From: Macrotrachela quadricornifera
Taxonomy: Eukaryota; Rotifera; Eurotatoria; Philodinida; Philodinidae
DNA: 64,000 nt
Direction: 5' to 3'
NCBI GenBank assembly: GCA_022393335.1
Contig: JAJEKB010020494.1
Location: 289,839 to 353,838 of the forward strand
The stretch's first letter is position 1; every line of letters begins with the position of its first letter. Below, in pieces: positions 47,401 through 58,456 of this stretch. The position numbers were made by a program, and so were the translations under genes. The notes under the pieces were generated by a model. That model made no database searches, was not told the origin of the DNA, and was given only the letters and a program-made list of their open reading frames with translations.

Positions 47401-48389
47401 GACCTTGGTCAATTGCTGCTGATGATTTTAATAGTGACAACTATACAGATCTTATTATTACTAATAGTCTTAGCAATACAATTGGAATATATTTTAATAA
47501 AGGTAATGGAACATTTAAAGAACAATTAATAATATTAAATGGATCGTATCCACAGTTTGTGAAAACTTCTGATTTAAACAATGATAAAAAAGCAGATATT
47601 ATCATAGCTCAAAGTGATGATGATAGTTTAGATATATTATTAGGCTATGGCAATGGTACGTTCTCTGCTAAACGAAATTTCTTAGCTGGTGATTATCCAT
47701 ATTGGATCGATGTTGGTGATATGAATGATGATAGAAAACTAGATCTTGTCATAGCTAATGATTATAATTCAAATGTAGGTATATTTCTCGGTTATGGTAA
47801 TGGAAATTTTGCTACACAAAAGACTTTTTCTACTGCTCAATATCCAAATGCAGTAGCTATTTCTAATTTTAATAATGACAACTATTTAGATTTTGTTGTT
47901 ACTGAATATTCTAGTAATACTATAAGTGTATTTATTGGTTATGGTAATGGAACTTTTCGAACAAGAAAAATATATTCAACAGGAGATAGTCCATGGGGAA
48001 TAGCTATCGAAGATTTTAACAATGATAAATATATAGATATTGTTGTTGTTAATTATGATGATGCTACAATGAGTGTATTACTTAATTATGGTAATGGAAC
48101 ATTTCAATCACAAGTTGTTTATCCAACGGGTGAATTGCCAATGTCTGTTGCTGTTGGTGATTTAAATGGTGATACTAATATAGATATTGTCGTTGCTAAT
48201 TACAACAATGATTATTTGAGTGTATTTCTTGGCTATGGTAATGGAGGTTTTAGATCAGCAATGACATTTAATGTTGATTGGTGGCCAACATCGGTAACTG
48301 TCGCTGATTTTAATGGTGATGGACAATTGGATATTGCTACTATTTGCCAATATACTAAAACTCTCAAGATTCTTTTAAACACATGCTAG
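44403..48389 (+). CDS. Type II membrane protein with seven-bladed VCBS/FG-GAP propeller, paralogue A
   Basis: Predicted exons 44403-44408, 46062-46135, 46194-46339, 46904-46966, 47031-47072 and 47344-48389 join in phase to 458 residues. A ~35-residue cytosolic tail precedes one transmembrane segment (GTILIGIFLIIPVILI). Two exons then encode a Thr/Ser-rich stalk (STTTTVTSM, ATTTTISTTAF). The last exon encodes seven VCBS/FG-GAP blades, each with a calcium-loop-like D-x-N-x-D-x-x-x-D (DFNSDNYTD, DLNNDKKAD, DMNDDRKLD and so on) and GYGNGTF turns that are also N-glycosylation sequons. Blade 4 has Asn in place of the first Asp. The fold is that of integrin-alpha propellers, so a surface adhesion or ligand-binding role is plausible but unproven. 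The first coding exon (ATG ACA) is only 6 nt and is supported by the same layout in paralogue B. Confidence 0.85.
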
Positions 48390-48589
48390 ACTCATATATT
48401 TAATTTGAACTAATTTAGTACTCACATTATTTTAATTCAATCAATGCTTTAAAAATTTTTTTTTTCAGAAGTCTATATTATAAAATGTCATTTTTCATGT
48501 GCTTTATTTTTCTTTTTTGAATTTTTTTCAGTGCGTTATGTTGATCTCCTTCTGACTCATCTTTCCGGTTCAAAAAAAATTCTTGTCTA
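48390..48589. other. 3' flank of VCBS gene A
   Basis: Short AT-rich spacer. No distinct polyadenylation signal was assigned. Confidence 0.35.
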
Positions 48590-49152
48590 CGTGAGAAATG
48601 TATAGAATCCCATTACTAAACAAGCTTAATCAAATATTATTTGTTTAGTAGGAAGAGAAATACATATAAAAGTTTGTAAATACTTGTGAAAGTGTGTCAC
48701 TTTTAACGATGATAGAAAAATTTTGTATTTTTCGAATATCCGAAAGTAACGTATAACGTTTTCTATATATTAATTATAATGTTGAACTTTAAATGATTCT
48801 AATCTCTTGAAAATACTTTATTAATATTCGCTCTAATGTATTCTTATATAAAGAATGTTCTTCGATATCTTCATTTTATCAAATATCAAACTGTTTGACT
48901 CTCTCAAGAAAAACAAATTATTCTTTAGAAAGTATAAGCTACACAATTCTGTGATAAATATAGAAATAAATATATGAAAATTGCTGTATGTCTCTCCGCT
49001 ATTAGAACAAAACCTTAAATTTTTCTAATGTTGTTAGAAGTCATACACTTTCAGAAGTATTTATGAACTCTATGCTCTTCTCTTTCTGATAAAAAAAATT
49101 ATACTAGATTAAGCTCGTTTAATAATAAAGTTCTATGTATTTCTTAAGTGGG
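48590..49152. mobile_element. Foldback element of ~0.56 kb
   Basis: About 115 bp at the left (GAGAAATGTATAGAA, ACAAGCTTAATC, AATACTTGTGAAAGTGT) reappears inverted at the right (AAGAAATACATAGAA, CGAGCTTAATC, AATACTTCTGAAAGTGT when reversed). There is no coding content. Confidence 0.65.
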
Positions 49153-49595
49153 TATGTGTTTTGGAATATCCTATAGATCTGAAATCTCTGTATCTAAATC
49201 AAGGGATAGAATCAAAAATTTCATCTAGATGATAGAATAGTTTCATACATTCTTTTGCATGTTCTGCAAAGATCGTTAGTTTTAAAAAGATTTCGTTTAT
49301 ACATGATTAGAGAAAAAGATATTCCAACTTCTTTTCTTTAAAATTGGTGAAAACCGTAGATCATTAGCTGTTATCGTTATCGAATTACTGTGCTTACATC
49401 TATTTCTATTTTATTCTAGCACGGACATTACTGTTCACTTGATTACTATCAAAGCACAGGCGTATACATGTAATATTATGAGGGCTATGTAGAGATCTCA
49501 CTCATAACTCTCCAAAACGCTATATTCTCGTGATACCTATAATTACCGAAGACCTGTCTTGAGTTAATCTTTATAACCCTTAGCCTAGTCAGCAG
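49153..49595. other. AT-rich spacer
   Basis: No gene or element recognised. Confidence 0.4.
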
Positions 49596-49884
49596 GTACC
49601 GGGATTTATTTTTTTGGGATTTATTCGGATTTTTTAATAAATCCTCATACATCTTAAAATAAATTTCACATAACTCTAATTGAGGGTGAGGGCGAAAACT
49701 AAGTGAGGGTGAGGGCAGAAACTAAGTGTGGGTGAGAGCAAATACGGGGGATGGGGGGGGGGCAAGAGTGAGGGTGCGCTGAAATACTAATACAGCTATA
49801 TAGTTTCAATAAATCCTTAGTAAATAAATAAATCCCAATAAATCCCGCAGAAGAAATAAATCTCAAAAAAATGAGTCCCGGTAC
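49596..49884. mobile_element. MITE with a G-rich tandem core
   Basis: The inverted ends GGTACCGGGATTTATT and (reversed) GTACCGGGACTCATT enclose AAATCC-rich arms. In the centre is a short tandem of GTGAGGGTGAGGGC units and a run of nine or more G (about 49747-49759). The G-rich strand could form a quadruplex. Confidence 0.7.
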
Positions 49885-50037
49885 GCCCTCATTAAAATAT
49901 TAAGAATATATTAACTAATCTCTAAGAATTAGTATGTATGTACATACAATATGATGACAAAAGCATTTTATTATCAAGCTTTGCATACAAGACAACATTA
50001 ATATACAACAATAAAAGTTTGTGATACATGTATATCA

Positions 50038-52413
50038 TTATTCTTCAATTATATTAACAATTGATGTTCGTCGCCAAAGTAGTTTAATAATAATTACGGC
50101 AATTAATTTACAGATAATCGATAATCCACCATAAAGTGAAATTAAATATGTTATACCATCAACTATATTGCTGGTATCAATATAAGAATAGCGACATGAT
50201 GATGGAGCACATTCAGCAAAATAATTCTCATACGATATAGTGCTTGAATATTCTTCAACCATAAGTTGATTAACAATTGATTCTATAGTTGCATTAATAT
50301 CGAACCGACTTGCTTTTATTGAAGAGATATTTATTGCTTGAAAATTATTATTAAAATCTATACATTGTTGATGATAGAGACAATAAAATGTTGATTGAAG
50401 AAGAGCTTCTAATGGATAACAACCAACAAGCATACCATTAGATGGTTGAACACACTTTGATGATACTGCACAACTACATCCTTGATAAATGAGTGGTACT
50501 GCATATGCAGACTGTTCACTATTTATAATATATGGAGTGTCAATATTCCAGTTCGTGGTTAATACACTCATAATTCTATTTGCAGCCGTTGTTTCACGAA
50601 TTAAAGAAAGAACACTAAGAAATAATTGAGACATTGTTACTTGAAACTCATTAATAATTGTTTGAATACGATCATTTAATATAGTCTCCGATAAAAGTTG
50701 AGCATTGATAAAATCACTATTACCTAATTGTAATAAAGTATCATTAACTGTTTCTTGTGATAGTTGACACAGTGAACGAAGTAACTGAAATTGTTTAGTT
50801 GCTGAGTATAGAAAATCGTTTCGAGTAAGTCGAAAAGTGAATTGTTCTTTATTATATAAATAGGTAATCCATCGATCAGAGATAAATTCACTTGAACATA
50901 CTTGATGGAATCGAGGTTTAATAGTAAGAAATAATTGATATTTTATTGACAATTTTGAACAAGGACATTGAAGAGAATCTGGAAAATGTATCATTAAATC
51001 TTTATAAATTGAGAGTGTTGGCTTTTGAATTTGTGTAGTTTCTATATGAGGAGTAAAAGCAGAGACAATATATAGAATATAGAGTAATCCTGTGACTAAT
51101 GCAAAATGTAATCGTCGAATTACTCGATTTCTATCATGACAATTGAATAAAGTTTTGATAAAATGCATAAAAGTATAACGAGAAAAACGATGTCTTAATC
51201 TTTCAATAAATTCAAGTATGATTAAAATAAATATTTTTAAACCTAATGTTAATCCACCTAAAACACCAATAATTGTTGTTATAACAAAGAAAAGATTTGG
51301 TCTACGTATATTTTCATATGTACAAGTTGATGGAGCACATGTATCATAATATGATGTAAATGAAATATTAGATGACCATGAATCTATCATCATTCGATTA
51401 ACAATTGATTCAATTGTTTCATTTGGTAAATTATAACTTGAATTAAGAGGAGAAAAATAAAAAGATTCTTCCATAGGTAAAGCTAAATATTTATCAATAT
51501 CAGTCATACATGTTCGATTATAGAAACATTCTAATGTTGATGTAAGTAAAGATTCAACCAAATAACAACCAATATACATATTGGGAATTTCATAAACTTT
51601 TAAATATATAGATGAATCATAATTATATATAGCCATTGTTGTACGACATGAAGATGATAGTGTGCAAGAACAATCAGAATATGTTCGTGATGTTATTGTT
51701 GTTTTTCTTGATATTGAATTTACATTAAATGCAGTATTTAAATTACCATTCATTAATTGATTACCATGAGTAATTGCTCGAATAAGTTGAATTGTACGTA
51801 AAAATTGATTGATTGTAGCTGATTTCCAAATTTGAATTGAAGAATTTATTTGAGATTCAAATAATTGCTGAGATATAACTTGTGAACTGACAAATTGTGT
51901 TTGTCGAAAAGTATTAAGAGCATTATCAATTGTTTGTTTTGCTTGTTGACAAAATGTAGCTAAAGCTTGAAATTGTGAACCAGCATTCATCCGATAATCT
52001 ACAAAATAATAGTTCCAATCTTCATTAAGTATTGTAATATATTGAAGCCATTCAGAAGATATTAAATCACTTGAACATATTTGATGAAAATGAGGTTCAA
52101 TATCAATAAATGTTGAATAAAACATAGAGATGTATGTACAAGGACATGAAAGATGATCTTTATAAATTTCATCAAGTTTAATATATTCAGATTCAGTTGG
52201 ATTATAAATAGTTTCATATTGAATTACTTTACGTAGTAATGTGTAATTAGCTAAGATTGCAAGTGAGGTCACGATTAAGAGTATATAGATTCGAGTAGCT
52301 TTACGTTGATAGCTCATTTGTCGATCATTGTTCAAAGTATTTTGTTTAAAAATATTCAATTCAAGTATAATTCTTTTTAAACGTAATTTAAGTTGATACC
52401 ATCGAATCGACAC
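50038..52413 (-). CDS. Cys-rich membrane protein with a duplicated two-pass unit
   Basis: A 791-codon frame containing the same ~350-residue unit twice. Each unit starts with a membrane segment (YILLIVTSLAILANYTLL; FALVTGLLYILYIVSAF). A Cys-rich ectodomain follows with fixed landmarks: CPC near its start, FHQ(I/V)CSS, a single LC/FC, a CSC/CSCAV pair, GCY, (L/F)xCxYxxxC and CAPS(S/T)C. Each unit closes with a second membrane segment after CAPSxCxY. The layout (two passes, large Cys-rich outside domain, short tails) recalls DEG/ENaC channels, but no DEG/ENaC signature was verified. The protein is paralogous to the single-unit gene at 53.6-54.8 kb. The frame opens right after an acceptor-like TTTTAAG, with GTG as first codon, and residues before the first ATG resemble the paralogue (LNIFKQN against LNIFEPP). 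A small upstream exon is therefore likely and the true start is unknown. Confidence 0.8.
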   Translation of the reverse strand: MSIRWYQLKLRLKRIILELNIFKQNTLNNDRQMSYQRKATRIYILLIVTSLAILANYTLLRKVIQYETIYNPTESEYIKLDEIYKDHLSCPCTYISMFYSTFIDIEPHFHQICSSDLISSEWLQYITILNEDWNYYFVDYRMNAGSQFQALATFCQQAKQTIDNALNTFRQTQFVSSQVISQQLFESQINSSIQIWKSATINQFLRTIQLIRAITHGNQLMNGNLNTAFNVNSISRKTTITSRTYSDCSCTLSSSCRTTMAIYNYDSSIYLKVYEIPNMYIGCYLVESLLTSTLECFYNRTCMTDIDKYLALPMEESFYFSPLNSSYNLPNETIESIVNRMMIDSWSSNISFTSYYDTCAPSTCTYENIRRPNLFFVITTIIGVLGGLTLGLKIFILIILEFIERLRHRFSRYTFMHFIKTLFNCHDRNRVIRRLHFALVTGLLYILYIVSAFTPHIETTQIQKPTLSIYKDLMIHFPDSLQCPCSKLSIKYQLFLTIKPRFHQVCSSEFISDRWITYLYNKEQFTFRLTRNDFLYSATKQFQLLRSLCQLSQETVNDTLLQLGNSDFINAQLLSETILNDRIQTIINEFQVTMSQLFLSVLSLIRETTAANRIMSVLTTNWNIDTPYIINSEQSAYAVPLIYQGCSCAVSSKCVQPSNGMLVGCYPLEALLQSTFYCLYHQQCIDFNNNFQAINISSIKASRFDINATIESIVNQLMVEEYSSTISYENYFAECAPSSCRYSYIDTSNIVDGITYLISLYGGLSIICKLIAVIIIKLLWRRTSIVNIIEE

Positions 52414-53558
52414 TTAAAATTAAGAATAAAATAAATTTAATTACAAAATTTTTCATATTCTTCTCATGTATTAATTATTTTCAAAATTAAATTAAATCAA
52501 ATTATTTTTAAGAAACATAAGTTGTTCGAAATCTATATATATAATGTCCAGTGTTTGTGTGTCTGTCTCTTCCGGGTTAAAGGTCGAATAAAGTTATAAG
52601 GAGGAAGATCCTTAAGGGTTATCCGAAAGAATAACCATAGAACCTTAAGCGCTATACTATTGAGATACTCTTTGGTCCTCAAGGGCTATATTATAGGGGT
52701 ACCCATAGGACTTGGGTATTTGTAATTTACGCGAACAGCACGAACACCCACACTTTGGAGAGCTATGTTCATGTATGCAAAAAAAACCAGATGATCATCT
52801 CAAGACATTAAATTCTATAATTGGATCTCATCGAATTTGCAAAGGAAAATTGCCGATATCCTATCAGAATCGGACAACTCGATGGGATATGATAAGAATG
52901 CAGGTGACAAAACCACTTCCAGATCCTCAGAGTTGAAACTAATCGAATCCGATGATTGGGAAAATATTTAAAAAAGACTTACAATTTGATAGCATATAAT
53001 GAACATTCAGTTAGCATATTAAAACTAAGTTTTTTCAGCTTATCAAATTCTATAGGATCATCTTCCAAAATCCGATCCGGTTCAAATACTAGGAATTCGA
53101 AAATGGTTTTGCTGTTCCGAGTCCTATCAGATTTTCTTGAATGATCAGTTCTTCCTAAGATCTAATTGAATTCCTCATAGGATTTATTCATCTTCGATCA
53201 GATATTGGATGAATTTATTATAAAATATACTTTGATAAATTGAAAGATGAACAATATGACTTTAGTTTTTTCTTGATTCTAAACGATACAGATGTTTCTC
53301 AATTAACAAGTAAGATTGAGAATATGAAAAGGGAAATAAACAGATATTTTTTTAATTTTGGAAAGAATTTTTAAGCTTTAAGTTACCATGCCGCTAACCG
53401 GCAAAATGGAATTCTAAATTTTGATCAGTCGCTACCGATTAATTCGTTAGCTTACATCCCAAATTATAGGTCATAACGAATGATAAACTAACATTTTCCC
53501 AATTTTCTCTTTAGATCAGAATTAAAAATAGTGATTATACTTAAAAAAGACTTTCTTC
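52414..53558. other. Spacer with the left end of a Helitron-like element
   Basis: The short plus frames at 52712-52936 and 52956-53144 lack protein features. A Helitron-like 5' end begins at 52532. No gene is supported. Confidence 0.4.
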
Positions 53559-54842
53559 TCATGATTCTATTTTCAATAAAGGTTGAAATATCTCCTGCTT
53601 ACATGGAATTGACGGAGTTTCTCCAGTAATTTCCGGTCGTTCTATAAATCGAACAGTAGTTGGAATTGCAAAGCCAAGTACAAGTGTCAACGCACTCAAC
53701 AAACTAATAAGTTTTGTCAATACATACGCTAAATTAGGTTTTTCTAATTTTGTATAAGTACATGAAACTGGTGCACATTGATCATAATATTTATTATATG
53801 AAATATTTTTCATCCATTCCTCTATCATCAAACGATCGACTATTGATTGAATTGTTGAATTTAATTCATAATGACTATTATTGATCAATTTCATTGCTGT
53901 GAACTTTTCAGTCGTAGGAAAAAATGATATAAGTTTATCAACACATGTCTGATCGTAGAAACATTCAAGTGTTGAAGAAAGAATTGAATTTAGTGGTAAA
54001 CAACCAACTAAAATTCCAGAAACGTCCATTAATGATGTCCATTGATCGCCTTCAGGATAAATTTTTGATAAAGCCGTACAATTCATGGTGCGATAACAAT
54101 TACAATCAGGTCCAGTAATAGGTTTGTAGCTTTCAGCAAGAACTCTCATACCAATAATATCAGAAACAAAATATGCAAAATAAAAATTTGTTTGCAATCC
54201 AGATATTAATTTATTGTCAAATGTTGTTGAACGTAATAATTGTAATTGCATTTTAAAAGTATTTGGTGCAGTTGATTGAAATTGATCAATCATTGCTTCA
54301 GTTTGCGATTGAAGAACATTTTCAGATAATACCTCAGGACTAATCAATGTATTCATATAGAATGAATCTAAATTTTGTAGTACACTATCTTTCGACAATC
54401 GACAAAGACCAGCAAGTGCTTCAAATTGAGCATTTGCCATACCACGAAAGTCAGTAGAATAACGGTTAACAAAGTCAAAACCATAACTAAGTGCTTTTAT
54501 CCATCGATCAGAAATAAAATCACTCGAACAAACTTGATGAAAATTTGCTTGAAGTGAAGTAAATTCACCATATGATAGAGAAATACGTGAACAAGAACAT
54601 TGAACATCATTAGGTAATGTTTCATATTGACTTTTTGTTGGTTGTTGAAGTGTAATAACTGTCGTTTCAGCATTCATCCATGAAAGTAGACCAAGATTAA
54701 TTAGAAGAATAACAAGGGTTACAATATAAATTCGAGTAGAAATTATACTGATACGACGTTGATGTGCATTTTCTCTCTCATTACTATCAGCTGGTGGTTC
54801 AAAAATATTTAAATTGAGAATATAATTTTTTAGAGAAGACAT
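53559..54842 (-). CDS. Two-pass Cys-rich membrane protein (single unit)
   Basis: A 427-residue single-exon frame. The N-terminal tail contains LNIFEPPADSNE. Membrane segment 1 is about residues 33-57 (ISTRIYIVTLVILLINLGLL). The ectodomain carries CSCSRISL, FHQVCSSDFISDRW, LCRLS, CNCYRTMNC, VGCLPL, LECFYDQTCVD and CAPVSCTY. Membrane segment 2 is about residues 370-395, with a short cytosolic tail (IPCKQEIFQPL). It is a paralogue of each half of the 791-residue protein 1.1 kb downstream on the same strand. Sequons in the ectodomain (NCT, NNS, NST, NIS) indicate it faces outward. A splice acceptor-like TTTTTTAG lies 3 nt before the ATG, suggesting a 5' UTR intron. The function is unknown; the resemblance to DEG/ENaC topology is only general. 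Confidence 0.82.
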   Translation of the reverse strand: MSSLKNYILNLNIFEPPADSNERENAHQRRISIISTRIYIVTLVILLINLGLLSWMNAETTVITLQQPTKSQYETLPNDVQCSCSRISLSYGEFTSLQANFHQVCSSDFISDRWIKALSYGFDFVNRYSTDFRGMANAQFEALAGLCRLSKDSVLQNLDSFYMNTLISPEVLSENVLQSQTEAMIDQFQSTAPNTFKMQLQLLRSTTFDNKLISGLQTNFYFAYFVSDIIGMRVLAESYKPITGPDCNCYRTMNCTALSKIYPEGDQWTSLMDVSGILVGCLPLNSILSSTLECFYDQTCVDKLISFFPTTEKFTAMKLINNSHYELNSTIQSIVDRLMIEEWMKNISYNKYYDQCAPVSCTYTKLEKPNLAYVLTKLISLLSALTLVLGFAIPTTVRFIERPEITGETPSIPCKQEIFQPLLKIES

Positions 54843-54989
54843 TATCTAAAAAAAAGATACTTGAATAAAACAGTACATTGTATTTCATTGAATATATATA
54901 TGGGTGATCTAGAAGAAATGAATTATTTTTTATCATTGGTTCTATCAAATTTTATCAAATTTTGCCCCGCAAAATTCTCTACACGCACG

Positions 54990-55463
54990 TACCGAATGTT
55001 CCAAAATGATTGCAACGTTATTTATTCTGTGAATATTTCTGTACTGGCAAATGATGTAATCTTGATATTTTTTCTAAAAGATGTGTTGTCGAAAGCTCTA
55101 CAAAAAGTGCCAAATCATATTCTTACTAACAATTTCTCATAATTTTTCTCATATTTAATATGAAACACTATATTTTAGTGCTACTTGTCACTGTATCTAA
55201 AATTATGAAAACGTTTCGATAATCTTTTTATTTTATGATAAGAATTTTACTGATACAGTTTTGTAGAATTTTCAACGGCATATCGTTTGAAAAAAAAGGT
55301 AGGAAAGAAATTATCGGAAGAAGTCAATAAGGATTTACTGTTACAGTTTTTGAAGAGCTTTCGATGGTACATCTTTTGAGAAAATAAATCAAGATTACAT
55401 CATTTGTCTATGGAAAAATATTCATAAAATACATAATATTGCAATTTTTTCAGAATACCCGGT
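54990..55463. mobile_element. Foldback/MITE of ~0.47 kb
   Basis: The left end TACCGAATGTTCCAAAATGA and the reversed right end TACCCGGTATTCTGAAAAAA begin ~150-bp inverted arms sharing CAAATGATGTAATCTTGAT and CGAAAGCTCT. It directly abuts the mariner that follows. Confidence 0.7.
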
Positions 55464-55464
55464 A

Positions 55465-57091
55465 TATGCGAGGTAAAATTAGGAGGATTTTTGTTTTATA
55501 GATTCTCGGTTAGGTCTAATATTCATACTACACATACTCGGCGTGATAAATAAAAGATTGAGCATATGAACGATATATACATGTAGTAATTGATCCAAGA
55601 CCATACAGATATACAAATAGAATGTATGTAATAAAAGAAAGCGTTTATTATCACTTGTTGGGTTACAGTACTTAAACATATAAGGATGGGCATCCAAAAG
55701 ACAACAATACTAATAGTTATCTCTTTTATCGACTGTTTTGTTTTTGACTCTTTTTACATTTTCTGTTGTTTATATAGCTCTAGTTTTTCTCACATTCTCT
55801 CCACCATGAGTAAAACGTTTCGTTTGTCATTACGTGAAAAAATGAAATTGTAAAGTGATACGCCGTTTATCAAAATGCAACAGAATTTGGTCGTCAATTT
55901 TAAAACTGTTTCAATTGAACTTTACTAACATTAAAGGATATTTTGAGTTTGGACGAAAGTTCGACGAAACTAGGAGTCTGGAAGATGAACCGTGATCTGT
56001 TCGTCCAAGATCTGTTAGTACCGACGAGAATAAAGAACGTGTTCACGCTACTTTCGAAGAAAGTCCTACAACTACAACAAGAAGAGCTTCTTTGGAACCG
56101 CATCTGACCAAAAACGGTCTTCAACGAATGATCAAAGAACTAGGATTGAAACTATACCGTCCACAATTGCTGCATGATTTGAATGAATACGATTATGACA
56201 CAGGTTGCGAATTCGCCGACGTCTTTCTTAACTTATCGTCTGACGAATCTTCCTTGCTTGATCGAATTGTTTGGACTAATGAAGCCATTTTCAAGATGAA
56301 TGGTCATGTCAATCGACATAACTATGTTTATTACGCTGTAGAAAATCCTCATGTTATCATTACTCGAGAAATGAATAGTCTAGGCATCGCCGTGTGGGCT
56401 GGAATTTGCGTTGGTAGCATCATTGAACCGTTCTTCTTTCATGATAATGTTACTTCAGACATCTATCTGGACATGCTCCAAAAGGATATTGTACCCTCTA
56501 TTTCAAGTGAAATCGATTTAGAAGACGTAGTCTATATGCACGATGGAGTACCGGTTCATTAAAGTCAATTTGTCCGACACTTTTTGGACAAAACATTCCT
56601 TGACAGCTGGATTGGTCGGCACGATTTCCAGACTTTACACCAACTGATTTCTTTCTATGGGGTGCAATCAGGGAGCGTGTATACGCGACGAAATCTCAAA
56701 ATCTTCAAACAATAAAAGATGTTATACGCACTGAAATACGAAGTTTACTGGTGAAAGTTTGTCAAAGCGCTTATCACTCAGTGCCTAATAGACTTCAACT
56801 TTGTAAAGGCTTAGCTGGTAAATACATTGAACAATTTCTGTGAATAACTTCATAATGAGAGCACTCCATAGAGACATGCTTTTGTACATGTTTTCCTTAG
56901 TAAGAACTTCTAATAAAACTTTTATTAGAACATAATCAGATAAAATACTACATCTGCATACTGTTCATATGCTCAATCTTTTATTTATCACACCAAGTAA
57001 ATATAGTATGAATATCAGACCTAACCGAGAATCTATATGACAGAAATCGATTAAAATACTACTTTTCCTTACTTTTGAGCCACTCTGTATA
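55465..57091 (+). mobile_element. Decayed mariner element
   Basis: Inverted inner blocks (GATTCTCGGTTAGGTCT, GATAAATAAAAGATTGAGCA and complements) lie near both ends. The right tip, reversed, reads TACAGAGTGGCTCAAAAGTA, a typical mariner terminus; the left tip is more diverged. It encloses one plus-strand transposase pseudogene. Confidence 0.8.
55806..56843 (+). pseudogene. Mariner transposase pseudogene
   Basis: Starting at ATG 55806, the plus strand spells a mariner-type transposase across frames. The N-terminal part is broken by stops (FEFGRKFDETRSLEDEP). An intact stretch at about 56092-56562 holds IVWTNEAIFKMNGHVN, VWAGICVGSIIEPFF and VVYMHDGVPVH. After a TAA the frame continues with FLDKTFLDSWIGRH. 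Following a small deletion and frameshift it continues with DFTPTDFFLWGAIRERVY to the stop at 56843. The first catalytic Asp is Asn (TNEAIF), and the second and third (MHDG, TPTD) remain. Stop, frameshift and active-site change make it inactive. Confidence 0.85.
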
Positions 57092-57346
57092 ATGTCGAGT
57101 TTCATATCTGGTTCCTCTCCTGTTGGATAATTTTTTCGACTAATCAGATTTTAGTAAAGATATTTTCTGCTATTATGCGAATGAAACATGAGTATATTCG
57201 GTCTACAAGTTAAGTCCATCTCCTTGCGGTGTTTCCTGAATAACGTTAGCGGTCCTCTGCACACTTACGGTGAATTACACAACATACAATAATCATACTT
57301 TATCCACAACCGAAAAAATCGTGCAGTTTGCACGGCGTATAGCTAG

Positions 57347-58456
57347 TATATTATTATATTACCTTGTCACAATACTTTTTCTTGCTTATTGAACACTGTT
57401 AATGATCATGTAGAACCGTTATAAAACTTTCAGTCATTCAAATAAATGCTTATATATTCTTTAAAATACAACAATTAAAGTGAGAACCTAAATTGAAATT
57501 CGTCTAAATGCACATAGTTTTGTCTCTAACATTTATAAAATATAAAGTTGTCTACGTTAACATTTAAATAATGACTAGGGAGGTGTGAAAGAGAAAAAAA
57601 GCATTAAGCGTTACCAGCGTTTTGAAACACAATTACAAAAGTGTCTTCTAAACAATACTTTTTAGTGGAAAAAAAACACCCACTATACACCTCGTAAGGG
57701 TAGCTTTTTATTGATTAGAGTCTTAATTTGATATTATTAATTGTAAAAAATATAATTTTCTAATTTAACTGATGTCTTAAAATTCTTCAATAAAATAATA
57801 CAAATGATAGTTTGGTAATAATAAAATAAAGATATGTAAAGTATCAGAATCTGAAATATCATTTCAGTCGATTAATTGTTTAGGACAAAACATGGAATCT
57901 TTCCATCAAATTGCTTTTTAATTATATTCTTGTAATCGTAAATTATTACGCTTTTTTACAATCTTGATTAACTTGACGTGAACAATATTTAGAATAGATA
58001 GGCGTTTTTTCAAATACAAATTATCAATGAGAAGAGAGATTAATCACTCGATAATTCTACAAAATCGTAAATTAATTAGCGTTTTCTTTCGATATTGTAT
58101 TAAACTTTTAACTTATTTGAAAACTACATTATTCTGAACAGGTTCTTTTTTATGATCATTTTCTAAATTTCTGAACGCGTCTACCACTCGTCGATTCTCA
58201 TATAGAATACTGAGAAAAAAATTTTAGTGTGAGATAATGTGTGAAGTGAATCCACCATCGATGGTAATACACAAATAGTTGTTGCAAGATACGAATGAAA
58301 AAATTCTTTTTTTTAATTAAAAAGAAAATGTATTCATCTCAACAGAATAAACGACATGATGAATGTTTTTTTTAACTAGTTTTTCTATATATTGTGAAAT
58401 ATAAGACAGTTTATTGTGTTTTTTCACCTAACTTATTATCAGCAATCATTACTAAT
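57347..58456. promoter_or_regulatory. Upstream region of VCBS gene B
   Basis: No gene. From about 58140 the sequence resembles 44030-44400 upstream of VCBS gene A and probably contains the shared promoter. Confidence 0.5.

Larger units (their letters stand above)
52532..57346 (+). mobile_element. Candidate non-autonomous Helitron carrying a gene and nested elements
   Basis: The left end begins TCTATATATATAATGTCCAG after an A. The right end has a perfect 6-bp hairpin (CGTGCAGTTTGCACG, 57320-57334), then about 8 nt, then CTAG (57343-57346) followed by T. Helitrons insert between A and T, start with TC and end with a hairpin plus CTRR, so both ends fit. No Rep/helicase gene is present. Inside lie the single-unit Cys-rich gene, a foldback and a decayed mariner. 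The two ends could also belong to different elements. Confidence 0.4.
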
